From: Puniceicoccales bacterium Verruco_01
GTDB lineage: Bacteria > Verrucomicrobiota > Verrucomicrobiia > Opitutales > Oceanipulchritudinaceae
NCBI GenBank assembly: GCA_001604565.1
Contig: LVBV01000021.1
Coordinates: forward strand, 1-44,116
Reading direction: 5' to 3'
Length of the DNA stretch: 44,116 nt
Both the position numbers and the translations under genes were made by a program. Under the pieces are notes generated by a model, which did not search any database, was not told where the DNA came from, and saw only the letters and a list, made by a program, of their open reading frames with translations. Positions within the stretch are counted from its first letter, which is position 1; the number at the start of each line of letters is the position of its first letter. This document shows, piece by piece, positions 34,053-42,917 of this stretch.

Positions 34053-36008
34053 ATGATTTCGAAGGAGGCGTTGCGTAAGGTGTGGAAGAGCCCCGCGCTT
34101 TGGCTGCTTCTGTTCCTTTCCGTTGCGATGCCGCTCATGAGCCTCACGGGGCGCTACGGCGGGGTGCCGCACTTCGACCTTTGCTGGGACACGATGAACG
34201 CCCACCGGCTGCTGACGGAGGGGACGATTCCCGAGCACGGTTGCGCGAGCGGGCTCTTTTCCCTGAATCCGCCGGGGATTTCCTACGGCTTTCTCCCCGG
34301 GATGCTGCTCTTTCCGCACAGGCCCGTGGCGGCGGAGCGGTTCTCGGCGGCGCTGATGTTCGTTGGGACGCTTTTCGGGCTCTTCCTCCTCATTTATCCG
34401 CGCCTTGGCGGCTGGGCGGCGTCCGGGACGCTGCTCGTCTTTTCGATGGCGAGCGGCGGGACCTTTTTCCTGACCACACTCTGGCCGCGCGGACACGTTT
34501 TCTTCGCCGTGTGGATGATCCTTTTTGCGACGCTCTGGGTGGAAAGGCGGCGTTCCCGGTGGCTCGCGGCGGCGCTTGTGACCTACGCGGCGGGGATCTA
34601 CTGGTTTCTGGAGATCGCCCCGGCGATTGTCATTCTTGCGGCCCTGTGGCTCCTCTACCGGCCCCCGGTGAGGCTGCGGGGGATGTTGATCGCGGCGGCG
34701 CTCTCGCTCTTTTTGTGGCTTCCCTACCTGCGTTTCGAGGCCGGGCGGGATTTTGTCGATCTGCGCTCGCTCCTGACCGTCTCCTATCCCGAGGGGGATT
34801 TTTCCATCCGAAGAGCCGTGGCGGACCCCTCGCACACACTCGTTCATTCCTGGGACGTGCCGCGCCTGCGGGCGGAGGCGGCGGGGCTCCCCGCGCCGAA
34901 ACAGGAGGAAGGCGGCTTCTGGCTCTACACGCGGGAATGGGGATGGGTCTGGGCCCTGCGGGACAAGGCCGAATACCTCGGCGAGGAGGGTTTCTCCTTC
35001 TGCACGATGGACGGACAGTGGTTCTTTCAGGGGTTTGCGAGCGGACGCGTGCTGAAGAAGGGCGCCGATCGCTGGGAGGAGGGCGCTCACCTGGTGGACT
35101 ATCCCGGCCATGAGACCAAGGCGGAGCCCGGGCACTTCGAGTGGCGCGTCCTGCGCGAGAAGCTCAGGAGCGCGGGCCCTTTCTTCCACCTTGGCGAGCA
35201 GCAGCGCTACGGCTTCTTTTTCTGGCAGGCGATCCTTTTCCTTGCGGCGCTCGCGGGGGCCTTCCGGCTCGGGAGGGTCTGGCAACTTCCGCGCGAGGCG
35301 TTTTTCCGCTGGCGGGAGTTTTTCCGCAAGGGGGAGGACCGTTCGGAGGAGGGTGGAAACCGGGTTCTCTTTGTGGTTCTCTTTGTCTCATGGGTTTTGC
35401 CCGTTCTTCTTCTTTTGTTCCTTGTCGGCTGGAACGGTATCTGGGAAGGGCAGCGGCGCTTCTTCTGGCTCTGGGTCGTGCAGGCGCCGATCCTCGGGTG
35501 TGTTCTTTCCATGCCGCTTTGGAAGGGTTGGCGGCCCGGCTTCCTGCTGGTTCTTGCGGCGGCTTTCACCCTGTCGCTCAACCCGCTCACGCAATCGCTC
35601 TTGAGCGACGCTTTTTCCGCCGCTCCGGGACACTGGCTCCGTAACGAGGACAAGGCGATCGACGCGCTTAGCGACGTTCTGCGCGCCGACGGGCGCACGA
35701 GTGCGCGCATCGGCTACGACACGAATCAGGAGGAGTGGTTTGCGCAATTGCGCAATCTGGACGGCGTGTCCAAGTGCGGGATCCGCTGGGATGTCTCCCT
35801 GCTTTTGCGCCACGGTATCGTGAATCTGGACACGTCCCCGGAAGGCCTTTCCGCGGATGACGACTACCGGGTTTTCAGCCCGCTCTACGACATTCCGCGC
35901 ACGGACTTCGCCCAGTTTCGCTGGAGCATGACCCTCGACGGATCGCTCCCGGAAATGGAGAAAATCGCGGAGGCGGGCGGCTACGAGATTCTGAAAAAGA
36001 AACAGTAG
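34053..36008 (+). CDS. Multi-spanning membrane protein, GT-C/ArnT-like
   Basis: The 651-residue product has about ten hydrophobic segments. The first helix (WLLLFLSVAMPLMSL) leads to an external loop with Asp42 and Asp46 (FDLCWDTMNAHRLL). This placement of acidic residues is usual in GT-C glycosyltransferases that use lipid-linked sugars. A large soluble insertion lies at about 250-390, then more helices, and a soluble end (about 525-651). Sequence similarity to a named family is not evident to me. ATG at 34053. It follows the TPR gene by 59 bases on the same strand, and converges with nth after 11 bases. Confidence 0.55.
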   Translation: MISKEALRKVWKSPALWLLLFLSVAMPLMSLTGRYGGVPHFDLCWDTMNAHRLLTEGTIPEHGCASGLFSLNPPGISYGFLPGMLLFPHRPVAAERFSAALMFVGTLFGLFLLIYPRLGGWAASGTLLVFSMASGGTFFLTTLWPRGHVFFAVWMILFATLWVERRRSRWLAAALVTYAAGIYWFLEIAPAIVILAALWLLYRPPVRLRGMLIAAALSLFLWLPYLRFEAGRDFVDLRSLLTVSYPEGDFSIRRAVADPSHTLVHSWDVPRLRAEAAGLPAPKQEEGGFWLYTREWGWVWALRDKAEYLGEEGFSFCTMDGQWFFQGFASGRVLKKGADRWEEGAHLVDYPGHETKAEPGHFEWRVLREKLRSAGPFFHLGEQQRYGFFFWQAILFLAALAGAFRLGRVWQLPREAFFRWREFFRKGEDRSEEGGNRVLFVVLFVSWVLPVLLLLFLVGWNGIWEGQRRFFWLWVVQAPILGCVLSMPLWKGWRPGFLLVLAAAFTLSLNPLTQSLLSDAFSAAPGHWLRNEDKAIDALSDVLRADGRTSARIGYDTNQEEWFAQLRNLDGVSKCGIRWDVSLLLRHGIVNLDTSPEGLSADDDYRVFSPLYDIPRTDFAQFRWSMTLDGSLPEMEKIAEAGGYEILKKKQ

Positions 36009-36019
36009 ACGGGCCCCGG

Positions 36020-36646
36020 CTACGTGTTGAGCCTCCGGCAGATCGGGCAGACCGTGCCGTCGCAGCCGCGCGCGGTGCAGAGGGCTCGCCCGTAGTGGAT
36101 GAACTGGAGGTGGAGCCTGCCCCAGTCCTTCTCGGGAAAGAGCCCCTTCAAGTCCCGCTCGGTGTGCTCCACGGAGGAGCCGTCCGAGAGCTTCCAGCGC
36201 TTCGCGAGGCGGTGGATGTGCGTATCGACGGGGAAGGCCGGAGTGCCGAAACACTGGACCATGATGACGCTCGCGGTTTTGTGGCCCACGCCGGGAAGCG
36301 CCTCAAGAGCCTCGAAGGAGGAGGGTACTTTCCCTCCGTACTTTTCCGCAAGAATCTCCGAGAGGTCCCGGATCGCCGCCGCCTTGCGCTCGGAAAGGCC
36401 ACAGGGCCGCACGATCTCCCGGATCGCCTCCACCGGTTGCCTCGCCATGTCGAAGGGGTTGTCCGCCAGCGCGAAGAGCGCGGGCGTCACGGCGTTCACC
36501 CGCAGGTCCGTGCACTGGGCGGAAAGCACCACGGCCACGAGCATCGTGTAGGGGTCCCGGTGTTCCAGTGGAATCCGAGGGTCGGGGAGGAACTTGTCCA
36601 GTTCCTCTGCGACGATCGCCGCCCGTTTGTGTTTTCCGCGCACCAT
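36020..36646 (-). CDS. nth: Endonuclease III (DNA glycosylase/AP lyase)
   Basis: Nth removes oxidised pyrimidines and cuts the abasic site. The 208-residue product has the helix-hairpin-helix LPGVGHKTASVIM with catalytic Lys123, and the catalytic Asp141 in FPVDTHIHRLAKR. Four C-terminal Cys (190, 195, 200, 203) probably hold the 4Fe-4S cluster. Their spacing is C-x4-C-x4-C-x2-C instead of the usual C-x6-C-x2-C-x5-C. The ATG at 36646 is chosen because the family N-terminus fits there; the frame stays open further upstream. It is divergent from gcvP with 82 bases between. Confidence 0.92.
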   Translation of the reverse strand: MVRGKHKRAAIVAEELDKFLPDPRIPLEHRDPYTMLVAVVLSAQCTDLRVNAVTPALFALADNPFDMARQPVEAIREIVRPCGLSERKAAAIRDLSEILAEKYGGKVPSSFEALEALPGVGHKTASVIMVQCFGTPAFPVDTHIHRLAKRWKLSDGSSVEHTERDLKGLFPEKDWGRLHLQFIHYGRALCTARGCDGTVCPICRRLNT

Positions 36647-36728
36647 GGTTTCCCTCGATCTCTTCTTGTTGCAGAGAGTCCGGGACGGTGCAATCATTCC
36701 CCTTTCTCCCAACAGTTCCCATCCTTCG

Positions 36729-39689
36729 ATGAATCCTTCCGCGACGATCCAGGAGCGCGAGAGCGCCCGTTTCTACATTCCCGCCAGCCCCGCCGAGATC
36801 GGCGCGATGCTGCAAGAATGCGGGGCCGCAAGCCTCGACGCTCTTTATTCGCATATTCCCGCCGCCGTGCGCTTTGCGGAAAAACTCCCCCTGCCGGAGG
36901 AGGCCTCGCAGGAGGCAATCGCCGCGAGAATCGGTGCACTGGCGGAAAAGAACGCGAAGACGCTCTCCTTTATCGGCGACGGCCTGCCGGATTATTCCGT
37001 GCATGAGATTTCCTCATACGTCTGCGGCATCCGGGGCCTTCTCACGGCGTACACGCCCTACCAGCCCGAGCGCGGGCAGGGGACGCTCTTCTCCCTTTGG
37101 ACCTACGAGTGCCTGATGGCCGCTCTCACCGGCATGGACGCGGTGAACGCCAGCCTCTACGACCGCGCGAGCGCCCTCTTCGAGGCCCTCACCGCCGCGC
37201 ACCGCCTCAGCAAAGCGGGGGCGGACACGGTGATCGTGCCGGAGGCCGTGTACCCGGGCGATATGGAGGTCGTGCAGACCCTCGCGCGCGGGACGAAGCT
37301 TAAAATCGCCACTCTGCCGCTCAATCCCGCCACGGGCAGGACGAGCCCGGCGGCCCTCAAGGCGCTGGCCGCCTCCCTCGGAGCGAAGCTCGCGGGCATC
37401 GTCGTTTGTCAGGTGAACTGTCTCGGCCTTCTGGAGGAGGTGGACGCTCTTGCCGACGCGGCGGCGGATGCGGGCGTGCCTGTAATCGCCGTGTGCGACC
37501 CGATCCTGCTCGCGGCGGGAGGCCTCAAGGTGCCCTCGCGCTGGGGAAGAAAGGGCGCGGACATGATGGTGGGCGAGGCGCAGCACCTTGCCATGGGCCC
37601 CTGCTGGGGCGGCCCGGGCCTGGGCGTCTTCGCGGTGCGCTTTTCCGAGGGCGACCGCTCCACGATCCGGCAGAGCCCGGGCCGCTTCGTCGGCAAGGCC
37701 CTCGATGCCAAGGGGCGCGACTGCCGCGTGATGGTCCTTTCTACCCGCGAGCAGCACATCCGCCGTGAGAAGGCCACGAGCAACATCTGCTCGAACGAGG
37801 CGTTCGTCGCGACGCTCGCGGGCGCGTCGATCCTCGCGCGCGGCGGCTCCGGCCTTGCCGCGATGATCGCGAAGGCGCGCCTGAACGCGGCCAATGCCTA
37901 TGCGAAGTTGACGGCGATCGAGGGCGTGAAGGCGGCGTATCCGCAAAGCCCCTTCTTTAGCGAGATCGTGCTGGAACTTTCCCGCCCGGCGGCGGAGCTT
38001 ATCGAGCATTGCCGCAGGGCCGGCATTCACGCGGGCGTGGATGTATCCTCCCGTGTTTCGGGAGGCCGCAGCCTGATTCTCGTCTCCTTCTCGGACCGTC
38101 AGGGCGCCGCCGATGTGGCGAAGCTCGCGGACGCCTTCCGCTCCTTCTTCGGCGGGAAGCTGGGCGCGGAGGGCGAGGCCCCGGCGATCCCGGTTGACTA
38201 TCGCCGCGACGTGCCGCCCTCTCTCCCGAAGATCCCGCTTGCCGAGCTCAAGGCGTGGTATGAAAAGCTCGGGAGCCTCAATCTTTCCCCGGACGCGGCG
38301 CCGTATCCGCTGGGCTCCTGCACGATGAAGTACAACCCGCTGCTCAACGAGCGCCTCGCGGCGCTGCCGGGCTTCAACCTCCTTCATCCCGAGGCGCCGG
38401 AGGCGGACTCTCAGGGCGCGCTGGAGCTCCTGTACGAGATCGAGGAGTGGTTCAAGGCGGTCACGGGGCTTGCGGGCGTCTGCACCCAGCCGGTCGCGGG
38501 AGCCAATGGCGAGCTGTTGGGCCTCAAGCTCATTCAGGCCTGCCTCGCGGACCGTGGCGAGGGGGAGAAGCGCAAGGTGATTCTCCTGCCGCACACGGCT
38601 CACGGCACGAACTTTGCGAGCGCCGCCGCGGCGGGCTTTGCGGAGATCGTCCCCCTCGACGCCGACGCCTCGGGCCGCATCGATCTGGTCAAACTCGACG
38701 CAATCCTCGCCGCAAGGGGAGGGGAGGTCGCGGGCATCATGGTGACCAACCCCAACACGAGCGGCATTTTCGAGACCGAATTCCGCACGATCGCGGACAA
38801 AATTCACGCGGCGGGCGGCCTCGTCTATATGGACGGCGCGAATCTGAACGCCATCGCGGGCCATGTGAACCTCGGGGCCCTCGGCGTCGATGCCGTGCAC
38901 AGCAATCTGCACAAGACCTGGGCAATTCCGCACGGCGGCGGCGGGCCGGGCGACGCGATCGTCGCGGTGTCGGCAACGCTTGTCCCCTTTATCTGCGGGA
39001 TGCGCGTGAGGAAGAACGCGGACGGCACTTTCTCCAGTTTCCGGGCGCCGAAGTCGATCGGCTCCTTCCACCGCCACGGCGGCAACTTCCAGAACAAGAT
39101 CCGCGCGTATGCATACCTCCTGCGCCTCGGGGCGGAGGGCGTTCCCGCGATGAGCGCCACGGCGGTCCTTGCCGCGCGCCACCTCTACCTGCGCCTGAAG
39201 GACGAATACAAACCCCTCCCAGCGGGTTCGGCAGAGCCGCGCATGCACGAGTTCATCCTGTCGCTTAAGGACGAGGACTTCGCGGCTCTCGAAAAGGCGG
39301 GCATTGCGCGCGGACCGGCGATCACCGGCATCGGCAAGCTGTTCCTCGATTTCGGCTATCACGCGCCCACGATGTCCTTCCCCGAGCACGACGGCATGAT
39401 GATCGAGCCCACCGAGAGCTTCACCCTCGCGGAGCTCGACCGGCTGGCGGATACGGCGCTGGCCATCCTGCGCCTTGTGCGCGCCAATCCCCGCATCGTC
39501 CTCGGCGCCCCGTACACCATGCCGGTGGCCCGCATCGACGAGGTGGGGGCGAACCGCAAGCCTGTCCTTTCGGAGAAGCTCTCGGGGCTTCCGGTCCTGC
39601 CGGAGGCCTCCTTCGCCGGGGCGGACCCGATCACCCTGCCGGTGGATCAAATCGAAAGCTTGCTGCGGGGCCTCGCGCCGGTACAATAG
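36729..39689 (+). CDS. gcvP: Glycine dehydrogenase (decarboxylating), P protein, fused form
   Basis: P protein decarboxylates glycine and passes the aminomethyl group to lipoyl-GcvH. The 986-residue product has the two homologous halves in one chain. The N-terminal half (about 1-455) resembles GcvPA (FYIPASPAEIGAMLQECG, YTPYQPERGQGTL, LTGMDAVNASLYD). The C-terminal half (about 480-986) resembles GcvPB (PLGSCTMKYNPLLNE, GVCTQPVAGANGELLGL) and holds the PLP Lys729 in SNLHKTWAIPHGGGGPG. The ATG at 36729 gives MNPSATIQERESARFYIP; an in-frame start 135 bases upstream would overlap nth and adds no family sequence. gcvT, gcvH and lpd are not in the window. Confidence 0.95.
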   Translation: MNPSATIQERESARFYIPASPAEIGAMLQECGAASLDALYSHIPAAVRFAEKLPLPEEASQEAIAARIGALAEKNAKTLSFIGDGLPDYSVHEISSYVCGIRGLLTAYTPYQPERGQGTLFSLWTYECLMAALTGMDAVNASLYDRASALFEALTAAHRLSKAGADTVIVPEAVYPGDMEVVQTLARGTKLKIATLPLNPATGRTSPAALKALAASLGAKLAGIVVCQVNCLGLLEEVDALADAAADAGVPVIAVCDPILLAAGGLKVPSRWGRKGADMMVGEAQHLAMGPCWGGPGLGVFAVRFSEGDRSTIRQSPGRFVGKALDAKGRDCRVMVLSTREQHIRREKATSNICSNEAFVATLAGASILARGGSGLAAMIAKARLNAANAYAKLTAIEGVKAAYPQSPFFSEIVLELSRPAAELIEHCRRAGIHAGVDVSSRVSGGRSLILVSFSDRQGAADVAKLADAFRSFFGGKLGAEGEAPAIPVDYRRDVPPSLPKIPLAELKAWYEKLGSLNLSPDAAPYPLGSCTMKYNPLLNERLAALPGFNLLHPEAPEADSQGALELLYEIEEWFKAVTGLAGVCTQPVAGANGELLGLKLIQACLADRGEGEKRKVILLPHTAHGTNFASAAAAGFAEIVPLDADASGRIDLVKLDAILAARGGEVAGIMVTNPNTSGIFETEFRTIADKIHAAGGLVYMDGANLNAIAGHVNLGALGVDAVHSNLHKTWAIPHGGGGPGDAIVAVSATLVPFICGMRVRKNADGTFSSFRAPKSIGSFHRHGGNFQNKIRAYAYLLRLGAEGVPAMSATAVLAARHLYLRLKDEYKPLPAGSAEPRMHEFILSLKDEDFAALEKAGIARGPAITGIGKLFLDFGYHAPTMSFPEHDGMMIEPTESFTLAELDRLADTALAILRLVRANPRIVLGAPYTMPVARIDEVGANRKPVLSEKLSGLPVLPEASFAGADPITLPVDQIESLLRGLAPVQ

Positions 39690-39750
39690 GGGCATTCTCC
39701 CCGTGCGGCACCCCTCGCGCGGGATCGTGTCAACCCCAAGGGTACGCGCC

Positions 39751-40266
39751 ATGCCGGTGGTTCCTCCGCCACTTCCCGAACGCAGGCTGATCGAAGCCCT
39801 TTTCCGGTCGATCAAGCATGTCTTCGAGACGAATCTTGTCCGCCGGACGGACATGGTGCGCACCGTTGCGCCTGCGGAGCTTCTGGAGATCGTCCGCGTC
39901 GATCCGGCCTCCTTCACGATCAGCGCCATCCGGGCGAGCGGCGACTGCGACTGCACGATCTCCGTCGTCACCCCGGCGGGCCTCAACTTCGTCTTCGCGC
40001 GCGACTTTCTGGAGGTGGACGATTCGATGCTCCAGCTCGGGGCGGAAATCCCCGTCTATCGCGACGCGGCGGGCGAGATGAACAACATGCTGGCCGGTGC
40101 CTTCCGCAACATGCTTTCCAAGGGCGGGGTTCAGATGCGCCTCACCCCGCCGGTCATCGTGAGCGGCGTGGAGCACCTCATCGCCTCGCTCGCCAAGGCT
40201 AAGACGCAGATCGTGGCGGAGATCCGGGTGGAGGAATTCCTCGTTTACGTCTGTCTTTGGACTTGA
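39751..40266 (+). CDS. Second CheX-like protein
   Basis: The 171-residue product again has the CheC/CheX/FliY phosphatase motif, as Glu109-Met-Asn-Asn112 in DAAGEMNNMLAGAFRNML. The motif is at the same residue numbers as in the protein at 9977. The rest is only distantly similar, and the N-terminal 30 residues are Pro- and Arg-rich. No signal or membrane segment. ATG at 39751, 61 bases after gcvP and 31 bases before the acyltransferase, so a three-gene unit is possible. No chemotaxis genes are near. The domain call rests on the motif and size. Confidence 0.6.
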   Translation: MPVVPPPLPERRLIEALFRSIKHVFETNLVRRTDMVRTVAPAELLEIVRVDPASFTISAIRASGDCDCTISVVTPAGLNFVFARDFLEVDDSMLQLGAEIPVYRDAAGEMNNMLAGAFRNMLSKGGVQMRLTPPVIVSGVEHLIASLAKAKTQIVAEIRVEEFLVYVCLWT

Positions 40267-40297
40267 TTTGCGCCGCCTGCGGGCGAGCATCCTCCCC

Positions 40298-41089
40298 ATG
40301 CAGGAATCCCCGTCCGCCGACTGGCTCGATCCCGTTTTCAACTCTCCCCGCGAAAAACCCGGTTTCTTTTCCGGCCTCTTTCCCTCGCCCTTCTTTTACG
40401 CGAGGGCCTTCCGCGCGGTGAATCATGCGGCGAAGGAAATCGACAGGGGGCACGGTTGCACGGAGCTGTATATCCAGTCGAGCCTCGGCGTGGCAAGGGC
40501 CGCCCAAAGCGTCGGGGCGCGCCTGATCGTCGAGAACGCGGGTGTTTTCAAGACCTCGGTCCCCTGCATCATCGCCGGGAACCACATGAGTTCTCTCGAA
40601 ACGATGGTGCTGGAATCCATCATCATGCCGGTCGCCCCGATGACCCTCATCGCCAAGGCGTCGCTCGCGAAGTACCCGGTTTTTTCCACGCCGCTCAAGG
40701 CGTGTGATCCCATCCTCGTGGGCCGTGAGAACCCGCGCGAGGATTTGAAGCTCATGCTTGAACAGACCCACGAGCGGATCGGCAGGGGCATTTCCATCGT
40801 CGTCTTCCCGCAGACCACCCGTTCGTTCGTCTTCAACCCGGCGCACTTCAACTCGATCGGCGCGAAGCTCGCCAAGCGCGAGAAGGTGCCCCTCGTGCCG
40901 CTGGCGCTGCGCACGGACTTCTGGAGCTGCGGCTGGCCGCTCAAGGACCTCGGGCGCATCCGCCCGGGAATCGACATCCGCTTCCGCTTCGGCGAGCCTC
41001 TCGACGCCTCCGACGAAAAGGACGCTCAGAAGAAGACCGTGGACTTCATTGCCGGAGCCCTCAGGGAATGGGGCGTGCCGGTCGCGTAA
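40298..41089 (+). CDS. PlsC-like acyltransferase with non-canonical motifs
   Basis: The 263-residue product looks like a 1-acylglycerol-3-phosphate acyltransferase-type protein. Block I reads GNHMSSLET, giving His96-x4-Glu101 where nearly all family members have His-x4-Asp. The later block reads FPQTTRS (170-176) in place of FPEGTRS. Downstream VPLVPLALRTDFW fits block IV. There is no N-terminal transmembrane helix, only a possible amphipathic region (GFFSGLFPSPFFYARAF). Activity may be altered in substrate or mechanism. ATG at 40298. Confidence 0.75.
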   Translation: MQESPSADWLDPVFNSPREKPGFFSGLFPSPFFYARAFRAVNHAAKEIDRGHGCTELYIQSSLGVARAAQSVGARLIVENAGVFKTSVPCIIAGNHMSSLETMVLESIIMPVAPMTLIAKASLAKYPVFSTPLKACDPILVGRENPREDLKLMLEQTHERIGRGISIVVFPQTTRSFVFNPAHFNSIGAKLAKREKVPLVPLALRTDFWSCGWPLKDLGRIRPGIDIRFRFGEPLDASDEKDAQKKTVDFIAGALREWGVPVA

Positions 41090-41143
41090 CGCGTGGTCAC
41101 GGGATAACGCTTTCTTCGAGCCAGATCCCGTCCCGCTCCCGCG

Positions 41144-41845
41144 CTATTCGGGGCGGTCCCCGCCCTTGCGGCGGAGTTCTTCGCGGCAGTCGTTCATCAC
41201 GCGCAGGCACACCTCGCGCAGGTCGAAGAGCCGCGTGCGGATCTCGCCCTCCATGAGCTGTTCCGCCGGGGTCTTCCCGGAGGTGATGTGTGGCAGCAGG
41301 GTGAAGGTGCGGTTCACAGCGTCGAGCGCCAGCTTGATCTGGCAGACGGCGAGCTGGAAGTCCCCCATGTCGAGGGACTGGAGCGCCAAGGTGGCGTGGG
41401 TCTCGCCCTCGCCCAGCATCTGGGCATAGGCCCAAGAGGTCTTGGCGTCGCCCTTCACTGTGCCGTTCATGAGGGCATGGCTCCACATCCGGCGCAGGTA
41501 CCGGTACAGCCCGCGCACCACGATATAGACGGGGTGGCGCAGGATCGTGTAGGGGTCGAAATCCTCGGCGGAGGCGTCGTCCTGTTCCTCGTCGTCGGAA
41601 TCGGAAAGATAGTCCTCCTCGTCGGAATCGGACACGGACCAGTCCTCGGCGTCCCAGCCCATCTGGTGGGCGACCTCGTCGATGTGGTCCGGCTGATCCT
41701 TGAGGCGGTTGTACAGATCGATGAACTTCTCAACCTCGGCCTCGTGGCGAGCCAGATACTGCTGCCAGTCGTATTCCTGCCAAGAGAGGTCGCCGCGATC
41801 GTCCCAGTCGCCGTCCGGCTGCCCCTCGAAGTTGTAATTGTTCAT
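41144..41845 (-). CDS. Acidic protein of unknown function
   Basis: The 233-residue product has no recognised domain. The first 70 residues are rich in Asp, Glu, Trp and Gln. A strongly acidic low-complexity stretch follows (about 72-95, DSDEEDYLSDSDDEEQDD). The last 135 residues look helical and folded (HPVYIVVRGLYRYLRRMWSHA and DMGDFQLAVCQIKLALDAVNR). No signal peptide or membrane helix; likely cytoplasmic. I believe similar C-terminal domains occur in other Opitutae-like genomes, but this is from memory and weak. ATG at 41845. It is convergent with the acyltransferase. Confidence 0.65.
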   Translation of the reverse strand: MNNYNFEGQPDGDWDDRGDLSWQEYDWQQYLARHEAEVEKFIDLYNRLKDQPDHIDEVAHQMGWDAEDWSVSDSDEEDYLSDSDDEEQDDASAEDFDPYTILRHPVYIVVRGLYRYLRRMWSHALMNGTVKGDAKTSWAYAQMLGEGETHATLALQSLDMGDFQLAVCQIKLALDAVNRTFTLLPHITSGKTPAEQLMEGEIRTRLFDLREVCLRVMNDCREELRRKGGDRPE

Positions 41846-42027
41846 GTTTTAAGCCCGCCTCCGGCGGTATGCGCATCTTCGCGCCAGTGGTGAAAAAGGC
41901 AACAGAGAAAAAATCGACCGCGGGAGGCTTTCCTCAAGAGGAATCCCAACCCGTTGTATTCCAAGGAACTCCCTAGCCCAAAGCGTGCCAGAGCCTTTCC
42001 GGCGGGCAGGAATGGCTTGTTTGTGCC

Positions 42028-42798
42028 CTACACGCGCGGCATCACGTTGCCGCCGCAGACCGGCACGTAGGCGCCGGTGATGTAGCTCGCAAGGTCGCTG
42101 GCGAGGAACGCGACGACGTTGGCCACCTCCTGATCGGTGCCCCGGCGGCGGAGCGGAATGTTGGCGATGTAGCCCGCGTCGTCCACCTTTTCGCCCGCAC
42201 GGTACTTGTCGCTCACCGTCCAGCCGGGCGCCACCTCGTTCACCGTGATCTGGTCGGGCCCGACCTCCTGCGCGAGAACCTTCAGGACGCCGTCCATGCC
42301 CCGCTTGCCCGCCGCGTAGGCGGACTGCGTGACGGCAAGCTGCATCGTGACCTCGGTGTTGATGCCGATGTAGCGGCCCCACTTCTTCTTTTGCATCGCC
42401 GGGACAAAAGCCTTGGCAAGGGCCACGTTCTGAACGACGCAGGTGCGGAACTGGTCCTCGTAGTCGGCGATGGCCTCGTTCAGGACGGTCTCCCACGGGA
42501 AGATCTGCGAGACGGCGTTGGCCACCACGATGTCGGGCTCGCCGAGAGTGGCGTTCACGGCATCCTTCATCGCGAGGATGCTACCCAGGCTCCCCACGTC
42601 CGCCTGAAAGACGCCCGCGCGCACGCCCAGATCCTTCAGCTCCGCCTCCAGCTCCCGCGCCTTCGCGACATTGGCGTGGTAGTGCAGCGCCACGTCCGCG
42701 CCGGCTTTTGCGAGGGTCCGCGCCATCACGCGCCCGAGCTCCCCGCTCGCGCCGGTCAGGATCACAAGATGTCCGGAAAGATCGAGGGACAGTGCCAT
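42028..42798 (-). CDS. Short-chain dehydrogenase/reductase
   Basis: The 256-residue product is a classical SDR with the NAD(P) motif TGASGELG (about 15-22) and the catalytic Tyr-x3-Lys in SAYAAGKRGMDG. The usual NNAG is NAVS, and the catalytic Ser position (13 residues before Tyr) is Thr. These changes are tolerated in some SDRs. Asp at the end of the second strand is not evident, so NADP use is possible. It ends with ITGAYVPVCGGNVMPRV, resembling FabG-type ends. ATG at 42798 is preferred over an upstream GTG because it starts MALSLDLSGHLVILTGASG. Substrate unknown. It is divergent from the epimerase gene. Confidence 0.88.
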   Translation of the reverse strand: MALSLDLSGHLVILTGASGELGRVMARTLAKAGADVALHYHANVAKARELEAELKDLGVRAGVFQADVGSLGSILAMKDAVNATLGEPDIVVANAVSQIFPWETVLNEAIADYEDQFRTCVVQNVALAKAFVPAMQKKKWGRYIGINTEVTMQLAVTQSAYAAGKRGMDGVLKVLAQEVGPDQITVNEVAPGWTVSDKYRAGEKVDDAGYIANIPLRRRGTDQEVANVVAFLASDLASYITGAYVPVCGGNVMPRV

Positions 42799-42862
42799 GC
42801 GCGCACTCTGCACGGCAGCGGGCCGTCGGTCAACGGCTTGTTAGCGGAAAGCACCGCCCGGT

Positions 42863-42891
42863 TTGACAAATCCCTGAGCCGCCGTGTTAAT
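42863..42891 (+). promoter_or_regulatory. Sigma-70 promoter of the epimerase-like gene
   Basis: TTGACA (42863-42868) is a perfect -35 and GTTAAT (42886-42891) a four-of-six -10, with the ideal spacer of 17. Transcription would start near 42898, 20 bases before the ATG at 42918. The 119-base gap also must hold the promoter of the divergent SDR gene. Confidence 0.6.
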
Positions 42892-42917
42892 CCAGTAAAA
42901 CCCCATCCGGATACCCC

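Noticed and set aside
36594..36728. An in-frame start for gcvP 135 bases upstream
   Set aside because: It would overlap the nth start, and the added residues have no family resemblance.
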